Source of the DNA: Pardosa pseudoannulata
Taxonomy: Eukaryota > Arthropoda > Arachnida > Araneae > Lycosidae
Direction of reading: 5' to 3'
Length of the DNA stretch: 64,000 nt
Assembly (NCBI GenBank): GCA_032207245.1
Contig: CM063509.1
Location: 63,519,844-63,583,843, forward strand
Position numbers and translations under genes: made by a program. Shown here piece after piece: positions 48,501 to 59,100 of this stretch (position 1 is its first letter; each line of letters starts with the position of its first letter). The notes beneath the pieces are model-generated. The model did no database searches. It had not been told where the DNA came from and worked only from the letters and a program-made list of their open reading frames with translations.

Positions 48501-50712
48501 GTATATTGCAAAAAACATAAAAACAACAATTAAAATTAATATTCAGAAAAAAAAAATAATCTGATTTATTTGGTTTTCTTAAGAAAAAAAAAATTTTTTT
48601 TTTTCTAACCCTGCCTCCTATATATACAAGCCAGTAGATGTGGAACAAGACATTATTGAACCTCTAGTTGTGACCTACCTGCATTGTATGAATGTAACAG
48701 GATATACTTCCAAAGACATGGTAATCTTCAAAGGTAGATTTTATCATGTACGAGGGTAAATACGCAATGCACACATCAAATAAATGCTGTGATTCAGAAA
48801 AATATCCCTTTCTTCATATTGATATATGTGAAAAACTCAAGATGTCTATTAGCGATATACAAAACGTGCAGAAGAAAAACAGTATTGTTGATGGAGGATA
48901 AAAAAGCTAAACAGAATTTTTAACTATTGTGTTACTGAAATAATATTTGACAATTTATTGATAAACAATCGAGCCTTATTGCATAGAATAGCAAATGAAT
49001 AAGTTTTAACTTGAATAGTTTCATATCAAAAGAACCATTGGTAATAATTTCTACCAGATATATATAAATTTGATAATCATAAGAGGTTTGTTGCTATTCG
49101 AGTCAAGGTTGTGTGCAAAAATTAGACTATAATTGATTTGATGTATAATACATACTATAGATTATCCTGTAACTAGTGACGTACCTTGGAAGGGGGGGGG
49201 GGGTTTAATATATTAATCCAAAAATAAAATTTTGAATTTTGATATTTGTGGTAGATAAAATATTTTAATTAACAACATTGATATGGTAAAGATAAAAAGT
49301 TCTCAGAGTTAATCTTAGTTATTTTCAATAATTATTGCATGCATAAAATTAATGTTATTTATATATTTTTTAAAGTGCCTTAGAGGCTTAGTTATCCTTG
49401 TAAAGAATAGTTTTAGCTTCAGCTAATGCAGTTTTAAAAATTTAGATATCTCCAACTTAAAAAAAAAAAAAAAAAGAATTAAATTAAGGCATTGACCATT
49501 CTCTGTGATTATTACTTATAAATATACTCTATAATTCCAAGATCCTAAAATTTTACTATTTTTTTTTATCAAAGCAATAATCATAAAACAAGAAATTACA
49601 AATAAAACAAATTTTGAAAACATTGTAGATGAATTTTCAACTAAGAAAGTTAGAAAAATAAATATATAAGTTCACCCTTCACATAGTATAATAATTTATT
49701 AAAAAGGCATAAACCTACTTATTTATAAATATACGATAAAAAATATTTTCTAATGTTTTTCTGTATATCAAGTAGAGGTATATGGTTTATTTTGTAAATT
49801 ATTTATAAGTTTATTAAATAAATCACTATTTAATCAATATGAAAAGGGTGGCATAGTTATAGGAATACCATTGCCCTTCTGATTACCTATTAAACTGAAC
49901 TTACATATACATAACTTCTTCAAAAATTATATTATTTAACAAATGGAATATTGTGTTAAAAATGTAATGCTAAGCATTTAAAATATTTTACATATTCTTC
50001 TTATTTATATGATTGCTTTTAAGCCACACTGCAGTCCTGCAATTTATAACATGCCAATTTACTTTGATAAAATCAATGATTTTAGTAAGATCAACATTTA
50101 CTATTTACTTCATCTGAAACCTCTGTAAAAAATTCATAGTTGACTAGTATCATGCTAGATGGTGCTACTAAGATATTTATAATCTTGCTTGGCGCAATTA
50201 AATACAAACTTCAAAGCAAAAGGATAAGCGACAGGCTCTTCTCCTGTACTCAAACAATGTATAGAGCTTATGTGTATATACTGTAAAAAGCAGCAAAGTA
50301 AATCTATGGATAATTTAATTTATGCCACACAAGACCCAGAAAAAAAAAACCCCAGTGAATCACAGATGAAAATATAATTTAAAAATACTAATTCATAATA
50401 TAATTGGATTCATATATAATCGAATAAAATTGAAAATAGTGATTTAAGAGAGTAAAATATCCATAAATCCAAACAGTCCTAAAACTACCTCAGTAATATG
50501 ATGTCTTAATTCAGAAAAAAATAATAAAATTTAATAATGCTGACAGGAGATCTTTTTAAAGTATTTTACTTTACCTCGTAATCAGTAGAATTGATGTTAA
50601 ACTCCTGTAAAGGATCAAGAACTTCTTTTATTTTCTCAAAAGATTCGCGAAAATCTGATAATTTATCAATCAATTCATCGGGAATTTCGAATTCACTGTC
50701 GTTTTCAGCCAT
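38868..50712 (-). CDS. C1D: Nuclear nucleic-acid-binding protein C1D (exosome cofactor), five exons
   Basis: Sas10/C1D-family protein, homologue of yeast Rrp47. It binds RNA or DNA and partners the nuclear exosome Rrp6/EXOSC10 in rRNA and snoRNA 3' processing. Minus-strand coding exons are 50712-50575, 47455-47389, 44594-44539, 40318-40192 and 38965-38868, all GT-AG and in frame, giving 161 aa (human 141). Family blocks are [19 protein letters not shown] (about 49-68), [18 protein letters not shown] (74-91) and [19 protein letters not shown] (108-126), very close to vertebrate C1D. The C-terminus is a 35-residue Ser/Arg-rich, basic tail ending RKRRRH, which may act in RNA binding or nuclear import. 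The long introns hold a Ty3 remnant, SINEs and a hAT fragment. It is transcribed head-to-head with MCFD2. Confidence 0.94.
39355..39485 (-). repeat. Possible LINE 3'-tail fragment
   Basis: The words AAATTTCATTGCGATTCATC, ATTTTTGAG and CATAATGAG followed by ACAGAGTCACATATA resemble 3' ends of RTE/CR1-type LINEs. Strand and family are uncertain. Confidence 0.3.
40192..40318 (-). CDS. C1D: C1D exon 4
   Basis: Acceptor tatttcag, donor GTAAGT. Encodes [18 protein letters not shown] and [17 protein letters not shown]. Confidence 0.94.
40877..41137. other. Unassigned GC-richer block beside the Ty3 remnant
   Basis: An 86-codon open frame on the plus strand without a known motif, with AATAAACAG near 41092. 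It could be part of an LTR, but no matching partner was found. Confidence 0.25.
41300..43470 (-). mobile_element. Ty3/Gypsy-type retrotransposon remnant (gag to RNase H)
   Basis: On the minus strand in order: a Gag scrap ([37 protein letters not shown]), a Gag tail ([20 protein letters not shown]), a worn zinc knuckle (CICCGETHQ), a pre-RT part ([19 protein letters not shown]), RT ([16 protein letters not shown], with Asn where the second catalytic Asp is expected) and the RNase H start ([29 protein letters not shown]). It stops there: no integrase and no clear LTR pair. Located in C1D intron 3 (between exons 3 and 4). Dead. Confidence 0.8.
43625..43870 (-). repeat. SINE-B copy 3
   Basis: Minus-strand copy with the tRNA-like head at the right (TTAGCTCAGTCAGCAAAGAC, then GGGTTCAAGTT-like B box region, worn) and body words GACCATGAGCCTATTTTAAG and AAGACCCCCAAGCTTGGGTA. 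Confidence 0.7.
44539..44594 (-). CDS. C1D: C1D exon 3
   Basis: Only 56 bp. Acceptor ctttgcag, donor GTAAGG. Encodes [18 protein letters not shown], the family signature. Too short for simple ORF finding; recognised by homology and splice sites. Confidence 0.93.
45541..45590. repeat. (TA)n microsatellite in C1D intron
   Basis: About 50 bp of TA dinucleotide. Confidence 0.95.
45691..45872 (-). repeat. SINE-A copy with target duplication
   Basis: tRNA-derived head at the right on the minus strand (GGTTAGAGTGCTGGCC, B box GGGTTCGAATCCC). Flanked by AAGGGAGGGA at 45681-45690 and 45873-45882. Confidence 0.8.
46225..46850. repeat. Diverged tandem duplication carrying a SINE in copy 1
   Basis: 46234-46580 (less the SINE) and about 46673-46850 share, in order, ATTCCTTTAC--TA-TGATGAA, GCAGAAAT-CAGG, TCTTT-GTG, ATATATGC or CATATGCTTG, CATAGCAA- or CACAGCAATACAA, TATAAGGTTT and CTTTCAGCTAGTG or CTTTTGGTAAAGACTA. 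The unit is about 245 bp. Confidence 0.5.
46278..46458 (-). repeat. SINE-A copy with 14-bp target duplication
   Basis: CACAGAAATGCAGG flanks it perfectly at 46264-46277 and 46459-46472, proof of retroposition. The element is 181 bp with the tRNA-like head on the right. Confidence 0.85.
47389..47455 (-). CDS. C1D: C1D exon 2
   Basis: Acceptor ctttatag, donor GTAAGT. Encodes [18 protein letters not shown] and SLFW; phase 1 end. Confidence 0.93.
47831..48613 (+). mobile_element. hAT element, deleted, with dimerisation-domain scrap
   Basis: Starts CAGGGTTGGCATGATTTAAA and ends TTCTAACCCTG. Between them an open frame at 48044-48259 encodes [20 protein letters not shown] and [11 protein letters not shown], the C-terminal hAT dimerisation domain. 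The N-terminal and most catalytic sequence is missing. Located in C1D intron 1. Confidence 0.75.
48620..50570. other. Rest of C1D intron 1, AT-rich
   Basis: No gene or clear element; a G run at 49192-49203 and an A run at 49458-49475 stand out. Confidence 0.4.
50575..50712 (-). CDS. C1D: C1D exon 1
   Basis: ATG at 50712 begins [18 protein letters not shown]; 46 codons, phase 0, donor GTAAAG. It is the acidic N-terminal helix region, less conserved than the rest. Confidence 0.9.
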
Positions 50713-51275
50713 AATTTACAATAGCAGAATAAAGGTTCAGAGCAAAATTCTCACACAACAGATATTCCCAAATATCAATTCAATAGTAAAACAGACCGAA
50801 AATTCGTAAACAATCAAAACAGTACACGCGGAGAAACTAGCAGAATTACAGTCAACAACTGTCAGTTTAACTGCAGTTAAACCCATAACTCTAATGATGT
50901 AAATTACAAAAAATAAATATAAAAAATTATGTAATCTTGTATTATGATAGAATTACAACAATAATTATAGAACTTTTAAGCAATTTTTCAAATATTCAAA
51001 TGAAACAAATTTTTAGAGTACTTGTTGAAAAGAGCCTATTCTACGGAAAATTATCAGTAAATTCAATCAAATAAAATAATAGTAAAAAGTTTTAAAAATT
51101 TAATTTTTTAAAATTTAGGAAATTTATCTGGGGGTAGTTTTTAAGGAAGAAGAGTGAGAGGAGAAGAGGAGTTGGCTATAAAGAAATAACTCTTGCTTTT
51201 TTAGTGTTGGCAATATCAAAAGAAGAGTTAAAAAGTAAGCAGAAAGTCGAGGAACCGGACATCAAATCATTGCAG
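50713..51275. promoter_or_regulatory. Head-to-head promoter shared by C1D and MCFD2
   Basis: Only about 560 bp separate the C1D start codon from a good splice donor (CAG|GTACGT at 51275/51276) that suits a non-coding first exon of MCFD2. That exon probably starts near 51150, where the sequence is richer in purines and GC. No TATA box stands out. This looks like a divergent housekeeping promoter. The extent of the UTR exon is inferred from splice signals alone. Confidence 0.55.
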
Positions 51276-51839
51276 GTACGTGGTAATTTAAATGAGAATT
51301 ATTTATGTAGTGATACTGTTTTTGCATTTTTATCACAGTGTTAAAACATTTTCCATGTTTTAGCTTAAAATAATACAAATTCACAAGGCTATATGATTCC
51401 CGTTCCGTTTACATATTTGAAATATGTTCTAATTTTAATAACTGACGTGTATCTTTCATTCCTAAGTTACGTACATTAAAAACGAAAATCATTTAAAGGT
51501 ATTTTGTTGCGAGTGCGCATATGGCTGCTATTGTATACTTATTATAGCATGTTTGCTTTCTTCTTACTGTTTTAATGGCTTCCTCTTTTTAAATCCCCGT
51601 TCCTTAACTAAGTGTAAAACTTTTTCGACATAATAAAAATATACTTGCACTTGTTTATCATTTCATGAAAAATGTTTCATCCAATTTTTTTTAATTCGTA
51701 TATTTATATATATATTCATATTTGTTATTATGTTTTAAGTATATATGCAGTGAAAACCGTTTAATACAAAACTGAGGGGGACTGAAGTATTTTTCCTGTT
51801 AAAGGTTATTAAAGAAAAAAATTAATTTTATTAGATTAC

Positions 51840-51875
<36 letters not shown>

Positions 51876-52016
51876 AGCATATATGCATACATTTAATATG
51901 CATACATTTAATAAAAATGCGCATATATGCATACATTTAATAAAAATCAATGAAACAAAAACATTTATAAGAACATAGTAAAATTTAATACAAAGTTTTC
52001 ATGTTTTAAAAAAAAA

Positions 52017-52226
52017 TTATTGAGGTTTTGGAAAATAATCTGATATTTTTCTTTGCATTGTCCATTTTAGCATGAAATTGCCAACAAATTGTTCCATGTT
52101 GTCCATTTTGTTATTAATTTTACCATTGGAATGTGCACCTAAATAATTGCATATACATTTTATGATTGTCTTCATTTCAGATGTTGTGGGAACAGGATCT
52201 GCATTATTCATTTCAGTTTCGTGCAT
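52017..52226 (-). pseudogene. pogo transposase C-terminal fragment
   Basis: 69 codons, with the typical ending KISDYFPK of Tigger-like enzymes. Truncated upstream by a SINE. Confidence 0.55.
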
Positions 52227-52246
52227 TATTCATTTCAGAATGTGCA

Positions 52247-52431
52247 GCCAAATGATGGCTGATTAGTCACAGTGCTCATCTTTGATACCAGAGTTCATTG
52301 GTTCAAATTCTACTGTGGCATGATTGTTTGTAGCCATTCAAAGTTGGCTTTAAGCAGTGAGTTCCAGTCTCATTAGTGCATGTGTTGAGAAAAAAAAAAA
52401 AAAAACCCTGTAGGGCTCCAAGTCAAACTAT
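52247..52431 (+). repeat. SINE-A copy, with near-perfect target duplication
   Basis: Flanked by CAGAATGTGCA (52236-52246) and CAGAATCTGCA (52432-52442). The plus-strand head has a worn tRNA-like A box and B box (TGGTTCAAATTCT). A poly(A) run at 52389-52404 expands its 3' part. Confidence 0.75.
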
Positions 52432-52950
52432 CAGAATCTGCATCAGTGCATATTTTTAGCTTTGTACACTTCAAAATATCTTTCCTGCCATAATTGGGGC
52501 TGTACACACATTGTCATATTTTAATGCGATGAAAACTTCAAAGGATATAGCAAGGCAGTCCAATAATACAGAAACTTTTGCAAAAAAAAAACTTAAACAA
52601 CTTTGCAGATTTTTACTCGCATCGTAATTTACTCATCATCAAATTACAAAGCTAACTGATCAGATGCTTCTTGTAGTGTTTGTAGGGGTAATGGGTGCAG
52701 ATAGTATTTTTTGTATTTGTTCATTACTAGAAGGGAAATCCTTTCATGTTAAGATAAAAATACATCAAAATGCATAGTAGTTTGTCAGAATTGTTGTATT
52801 ATTTATGTTAACCAATATTTTATTTTAAGCATTTTTGCATTAAACATATTTCTCTGTGTACATATATAAATTTGTACTTGGAATTAAACTTATACATTAA
52901 TCCAATATTTTATTAATGGTGGCATGTTTGTGTTGAATATTTTCAGCATT

Positions 52951-53150
52951 ATGTATCCACATATTGTTATTTGTACACTGTTTGTGTTTGCTTATGGCCA
53001 TCAACACCAACAAGCATACCAACCCCCTGCTCAGCCTGCATACCAGCAACAAGTGCCTCAGCATGTTCATCAACAACCCACAGGGCATCCTCAAGGAGCA
53101 CAGACGCAACCAAATTTACTGCGTGACAAGACACACATTCAAGATAGAGA
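52951..53150 (+). CDS. MCFD2: MCFD2 coding exon 1 (signal peptide, Q/P-rich linker)
   Basis: Acceptor atattttcag at 52946, ATG at 52951, donor GTAAGT at 53151; 200 coding bp. Ends [13 protein letters not shown], the start of the conserved part. Confidence 0.88.
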
Positions 53151-56100
53151 GTAAGTTTTTCTGTTTGTCACAGCTAATTGTTTTACAGCAGTTATGAGTT
53201 ATAATGAATATATGCAGGGCTGTTTGTATTCTGGGGAAACTCCAAAATTTAGAGCTTTTTGCACTGACCATTGGATATCTAAAAGAAATAAAAATTTGAA
53301 TTATTTTTCTATAATACTCTATTTACTTTAAGCAATAAAATAAATACAGAACAGATGCATTATAGCCGCCGGCCCGTCTGCCATGTTTTTTCTGCATGTT
53401 TTGAAAAATTGCCAAGTAATAAAACATGGTGGCAGTACGCGTTTTCTGAAAGATCACAAAAAAACATGTTGGTGGTCACATGGCATATTTGAAACACAAC
53501 ATTGACGAAACTAATCTTTAAAAGAAAAAAAACCAGATTAACAATTTAAAGCATTATTAAAATAAAATTAGCATAATTATCATTTTTTACATTATTAAAA
53601 AAATAAACAACAGATTAGTAATATTTATGATATACAGTCAAACCTGCTTATCTCGAAAACCTGTTTGTCGAATTTTTTCAATTTCCCTACATTTTCAATA
53701 AAAATTAACGTATTTTCCAAACCTATCTCAAATTATTTTTTCCCAAACCTGTCTATCTCTAATTTTCGTAAGAAACATAACATTCCAGTTTAGAGCCTTA
53801 TTGCATTGATAACTGCACAAGTTCCCATTTCCAGGAAATACACTTCTAGTTTTCGGTTATTTGGTCAGGGACTTGGTGGGAATTGTACTAAAATCGGATT
53901 CTCTTCTCTGGAATAATAAGGGATCAGGGTTGAGGAGGGGGGAATAGTGTTATCGGTATTGCAACGAACAACTCCATACCGGTACTTTAGCAGAGCAAGG
54001 TTCTGGTAGTGATTAAAAAAATGATGAACTATTTAAAAAACAAAAATGTAGATTTATTTTAAATCTTAAAATAAAAAAAAAAGCATCATACGATGTCCGC
54101 CTACATGCCAGGATAAAATACACAAGTACTAAAAAAAAAATCCAACAATCCTCATATAGATCCAGCAGCAGACATTGCATAAAAATTAACATATACATGC
54201 AACTTCCTCTCCCACTCAGCCAATCACAAAATTACAGTTCGTAGCTGTCGAGTGAGAGTTGAAGTCACAATCAAACATACAGCGAGAGTCAGAATCTTTT
54301 GTATTCCATAAAGAAATTTTCTTAGTCTATTTTCATAAAACCTGTTTATCTTGAATTTTTTTTTTTACTCCCAAGAGATTTGAGATGGACAACTTTGAAT
54401 CTATATCAACAGAATAAACACAATGTATAGAAATTTAATAAGCACTAATATTATAAATTTAACATGTGAGGGGGGGTTACCCCCTCAACCCAGAAATGCA
54501 AAATAAATTTAATATCAGATGTAAATTGGAAAGGGTAGCTCTACAAACATTCTTCCACACTCCTACTCCCTAAAAAAACTTTGAAATAATTCTTTTTTAC
54601 CAAATAGAAAAAAACTGATTCGGAATACTGTCGTCTCCATACACTTGGAATTTAGAATAAAATGCAAAACCCACCTCAGACCTATGAATATCCTGATTCT
54701 TTTTAACAATATCAAAAATAGTAAGAACCAAAATAACTACACTCGCCATAACTAAATTACTAAATCCCAGAAAATGATTAGAACAAACAAAAAATGTTCC
54801 AAACCAAAGCATCTTGTTTGATTTAGAATATCCTGCTACTTTTTAACAATTTCAAAAATTATAAACACACCAACCCACTCGTCCCGTAAAACCGCCAAAT
54901 TTGGCAACGAAAAAACACGGCATGTATAATGCATCTGTACCATAAATACATGCTGACTCTCAAACAACTCAACTGTTGCAACATGACCCACTAGATTTCA
55001 AAAATTAAAACAAGAGGTTGAATCTTGGTAAGCTTTCTGATGGCTGGTTAGGTACTGAAAAGGGCAAGGGTCATTTGTAATTTGAAGGGATGGAAATGCT
55101 TTAGAAGTCATATATGCTGAGTCCATATAAGAGGGAAAGGTTAAAACTCTAAAAGAAATGCTGTTGTCATTGAGTATGGATGAAAGAAGAGACAATGCTC
55201 AAGACAGCATATTTTCCATATTAATTAATACAAGTAGACGAATGGTTGTTTTATTTTAAACAAAAACATGTTTGATAAATTAAATTTTTTTTTCCAGAGC
55301 AAAATTTTAAATATTCTAAATGTGTTTAGTATACCATTTATTTCTGTATATAAGCCGATAATTTTTGGGACTTTTTAAAGACCTAAAGGGAAGGGGTCTG
55401 CTTATATATGGTTTGATGGAACAGATGCAATACATGTGTGTTTTGGTGATTTTTTTGTTGTGGGCAACAAAGCTGCCAAATCGGCAAAAGTTAATGAAAG
55501 TTGAAAAAAAGTAAAGAAAGAAAATGACTAACAATAAAAACTTTGAAATGAGAAAACAAAAATTTAAAATGACTCGCATCTGTGTTATAATAGCTTGAAA
55601 ACAACAGCACTATAACAGAACCAGATTAGCTAATCTAATAAACACAATTTTATGTAGCCCTGATGCTATCAATGAATTACCAAACATAGCATCTTTTTTT
55701 TTTTTTTTTTTTCCCTCTAAGGTTATACTGCTTAAATTTAAGAAAAAGTTATCTTCATATAGGGTTGCCAGAATTGAAACTTGTTGTTAGTTTAAGTAAA
55801 AATACCATTGGTTGCATGGTATAACGCCACGATTATCAAACTGTGGTCTCTGGCAGTAATCTTAGATAAGTTAGTGTGAATTTTGTAATTAAGACACATA
55901 AAGTTAATTAGAATTTAAAGTTTAAGTTGTTTTTTTTGGTCCCTTTCAAAATGTGCTAAGATATGTTCTTGTATTTATCTCGAGATGTGACCAATCCTCA
56001 ACCTCTGCAGTATTTAAATTGGATGCTATGGCGAGAAAGGTTTGAGAAGCATGGTCTAGCAATAAATAAAAAAGTTAACTATTTAAAGCAACTTGATTGG

Positions 56101-59100
56101 AAAATATTTCTTCCCATTTACCTGCTTGGCGATATTTTTAGCTTCTTGGTGACATATTTTAAAGTTCTAGATGTTTTTTTCACTTCAGGTTATATACAGG
56201 TTTAAAACTTTGGGTAAATTTTTGAAGGAAAATCGTACCCTCAGCTTATATACAGTATACTGAGTGGGTATATTTATGGCTTATATTTAGAAATATATGG
56301 TACTTTCCTATCCATAAAAGATTTAAAATTTCATTACTTTTATTGCAGGGATTTAATTTTTCCCCTCCCTAATAAAAAATGTTTACTAACACTTTTGCAT
56401 ATAAATCTAAAATTTTTTGGGAATTATTTTATATCCCCTCAAAGTCTCTAGTATATGGTATATGCCTTAGTTGTTGAAGATAAGACCAAAATAGAGCACT
56501 GCCCCTTTGGTACTATTTATATACATCTGTCCCCTCCCCCCTGAAAAAAAATTATTTGTGGTTTAGAAAAGTCTGAGTTTATGCCTTCCATGTTGATCAA
56601 GACAAAGAAGTAACGTTGCAAATTTTGCCAATGTAGCTAGCCTATGAAAAATGAGTTAATGAGAAAGAATAAGTTAAATTTTTTAACGTTTTAAAATCTT
56701 GTATATAATCCTGATGGTATATATAGTAGCTTGTGACATGTCTAGATTTTTTTAGGGGGATGGTCTAAAGTTTTAATCCAAAGTACAATTAGCTTCAATA
56801 TAAAAACATCATTACACTCACATCCAAAGTACATACAGGCATAATGCTTATCTATCCACAATTTTGCATACAAAAATGTCATAAAATAGAGCAGCAACAT
56901 TGTATGCAATTTTATATCTTGAAAAATGTATTTGCAACTATAATAAATCAATTTTTATGCTCAGTTTTTACCAAGTTTCAGAGAAATACTGAAGCATATT
57001 TTACGCTCCAGTATTTATATGATGAATTTAAACTGAATTTATGAATAACTAAAAGAGAAAGAAATTATGTTGTATCCATTAATTTTTCTTTTACAAAGTT
57101 ACATACTTTGTATGACAAATTTAAAATCAATATGTCATTATCAGTAATTTTTAAACTGTAATTTTTTAGTAGTAAATAAATTTTAGCTTTTTTTATTTAC
57201 ATTTATAGTCATGCCTATATGTGCTGAAAGTAATGCTAAATTTGGCAACCTACTGTGACCAAATTCTAATGCAAAGAAATAATTTTATCCTCTTCATAGT
57301 TGACAAGGATATTTGAACACTTGGAGTAAAAACTAGTTAGGAACATAAGTTTTTAAAAAACTGTTAATACAAAGGTTGAAAATAGTTTGGGGAGGGAATT
57401 GACCCCCTCAGTATATTGTCCTTGATATTAATCTATCTACATAAGTAATATTTGATTTTGAGATAGTAATTTCAAATTTCCTTGCAAACTCATCAGTTTA
57501 AAGTCAAATAATAAATTGTAATTTGAAAATAATGCAGCCATACCATTTACAAGTTGCTATAAACTTAGAAGAGAAATTTTGTAGAGATCTGAGCAAGCTA
57601 CCCAGGATTGTCAAGACGTCAGTTAAATGATTTGCACTAGAATTGTGTAATTGGGCATAAATTATCATGAATAATCTAAAACTGATAAACTATTGGGTAT
57701 TTATGGCAATTGTTTTCTTGCAGAAGCATAGTTTTTATCAAGTATTGTTAATATGATCAAGTTAGTGTCCTAGAATGATTTGTAAGCTTTTAAAGAATTA
57801 TGTTACCTTAAATTTTTTTTCATTGTTTTTCCTATCTTTTTGTGTATTCTTTAATATTTGAAATTTTATAATCTAAATAGAGGAATATCTTTCTTATAGA
57901 CATATTAAGGAACATTTACAAGGCGTAGTTAACCAACCTGATGTTAGTAAAATGACTGAAGAAGAGTTACAGTTCCACTATTTTAAAATGCATGACAATG
58001 ATGATAATAACAAACTTGATGGTTGTGAACTGATTAAATCTGTTCTTCATTGGCATGGTAAGTAGGTTTTAAGATATGTCTAATCTGGAAAACTTATTCT
58101 ACTCTAAACCTCTTGCAATTTAGAGGTCAGAAGTTAAAATAAATTTATAAAATCAAATCAAAAGATGCTTAGAAAATCTGCTGAGAGAATCAAAACTAAT
58201 GTATTCTGCAAGATCTAAACTCTAAAAAATGTTTCTAATTTTATTGATCACAATAACTTTAAACTGTATGAAAAAGATATTACCTGGGTATCTTCTTATA
58301 AGTACCTAGGTGTTATCCTAGATTACAAATTAAATTGGAGACTTCATATCAAAAACATTGTTCGAAAAATGAAGGCTGCAATTGGTACTCTAAATTTATA
58401 TCTCAATTAACGAAGCCGCCTGCGTGTGAAAACGAAGTTATTGTTATACAAAAGTTACATCAGACCCATTATGACCTATGATTGTCCTATTTGGGGAACT
58501 GCCACTCTTACTCTCCTGAAGAATTTTCAAGTTGTTCAAAATTCTGTCCTTAAAAGTGTTTCTGCTCCTTGGTACATGAGGAATGATACGATTCATAATA
58601 ATTTTAATTCAGGCCTGTTCTTCCTGAGTTCAAAAGACTTGCTCTACGTTTTCATCGTAGTATTGATTTTATTCAGAATCCTGTACTTCACAACCTTCCT
58701 GCCTATAATCCTGCTATCCCGAGCTCTGCTAAGAGGACAAGAGCCTTATTATATTGTCCAGACATGGCACCTCCCTGCTTCTAAGCAAAGACAGGGAGAA
58801 TAAGTCATTTTCAGTTTTTCTTCTCTTTGCTCTTTTAACTCTATGCACTGTGCAAGAGTGGTATGCTTGGTAGCATGTCCGCCTCACTTGCTCGCTGTCC
58901 TGAGGTTGATGGTTCTGTCTCCGGCGACGAGATCAACTTCAGATTTCTCTTAAAATTAAGTTTTTAGGTTTTCATGCCTAATATTTTTTTTTGTATTTTA
59001 TATTTTTATTAATGAAATACTGTTTTCTGTACTTTTTGGTTAATTTTTCTTATTTTTATTTTCTCCAATATTTTGGGTTTTGTATCATTCTGCTACTTTG

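Larger units (their letters stand above)
51748..52700 (-). mobile_element. pogo/Tigger remnant in MCFD2 first intron
   Basis: The left end CAGTGAAAACCGTTTAATAC is a pogo-type terminal repeat. On the minus strand, 52226-52017 encodes the transposase C-terminus ending MQRKISDYFPKPQ, and 52600-52440 a worn part of the catalytic domain. A SINE-A copy sits between them. The right terminal repeat was not found, so the right limit is approximate. Confidence 0.6.

Noticed and set aside
52924..52953. Upstream ATG for MCFD2 at 52924
   Set aside because: It lies before the splice acceptor at 52946, so it is intronic; ATG 52951 starts a proper signal peptide.
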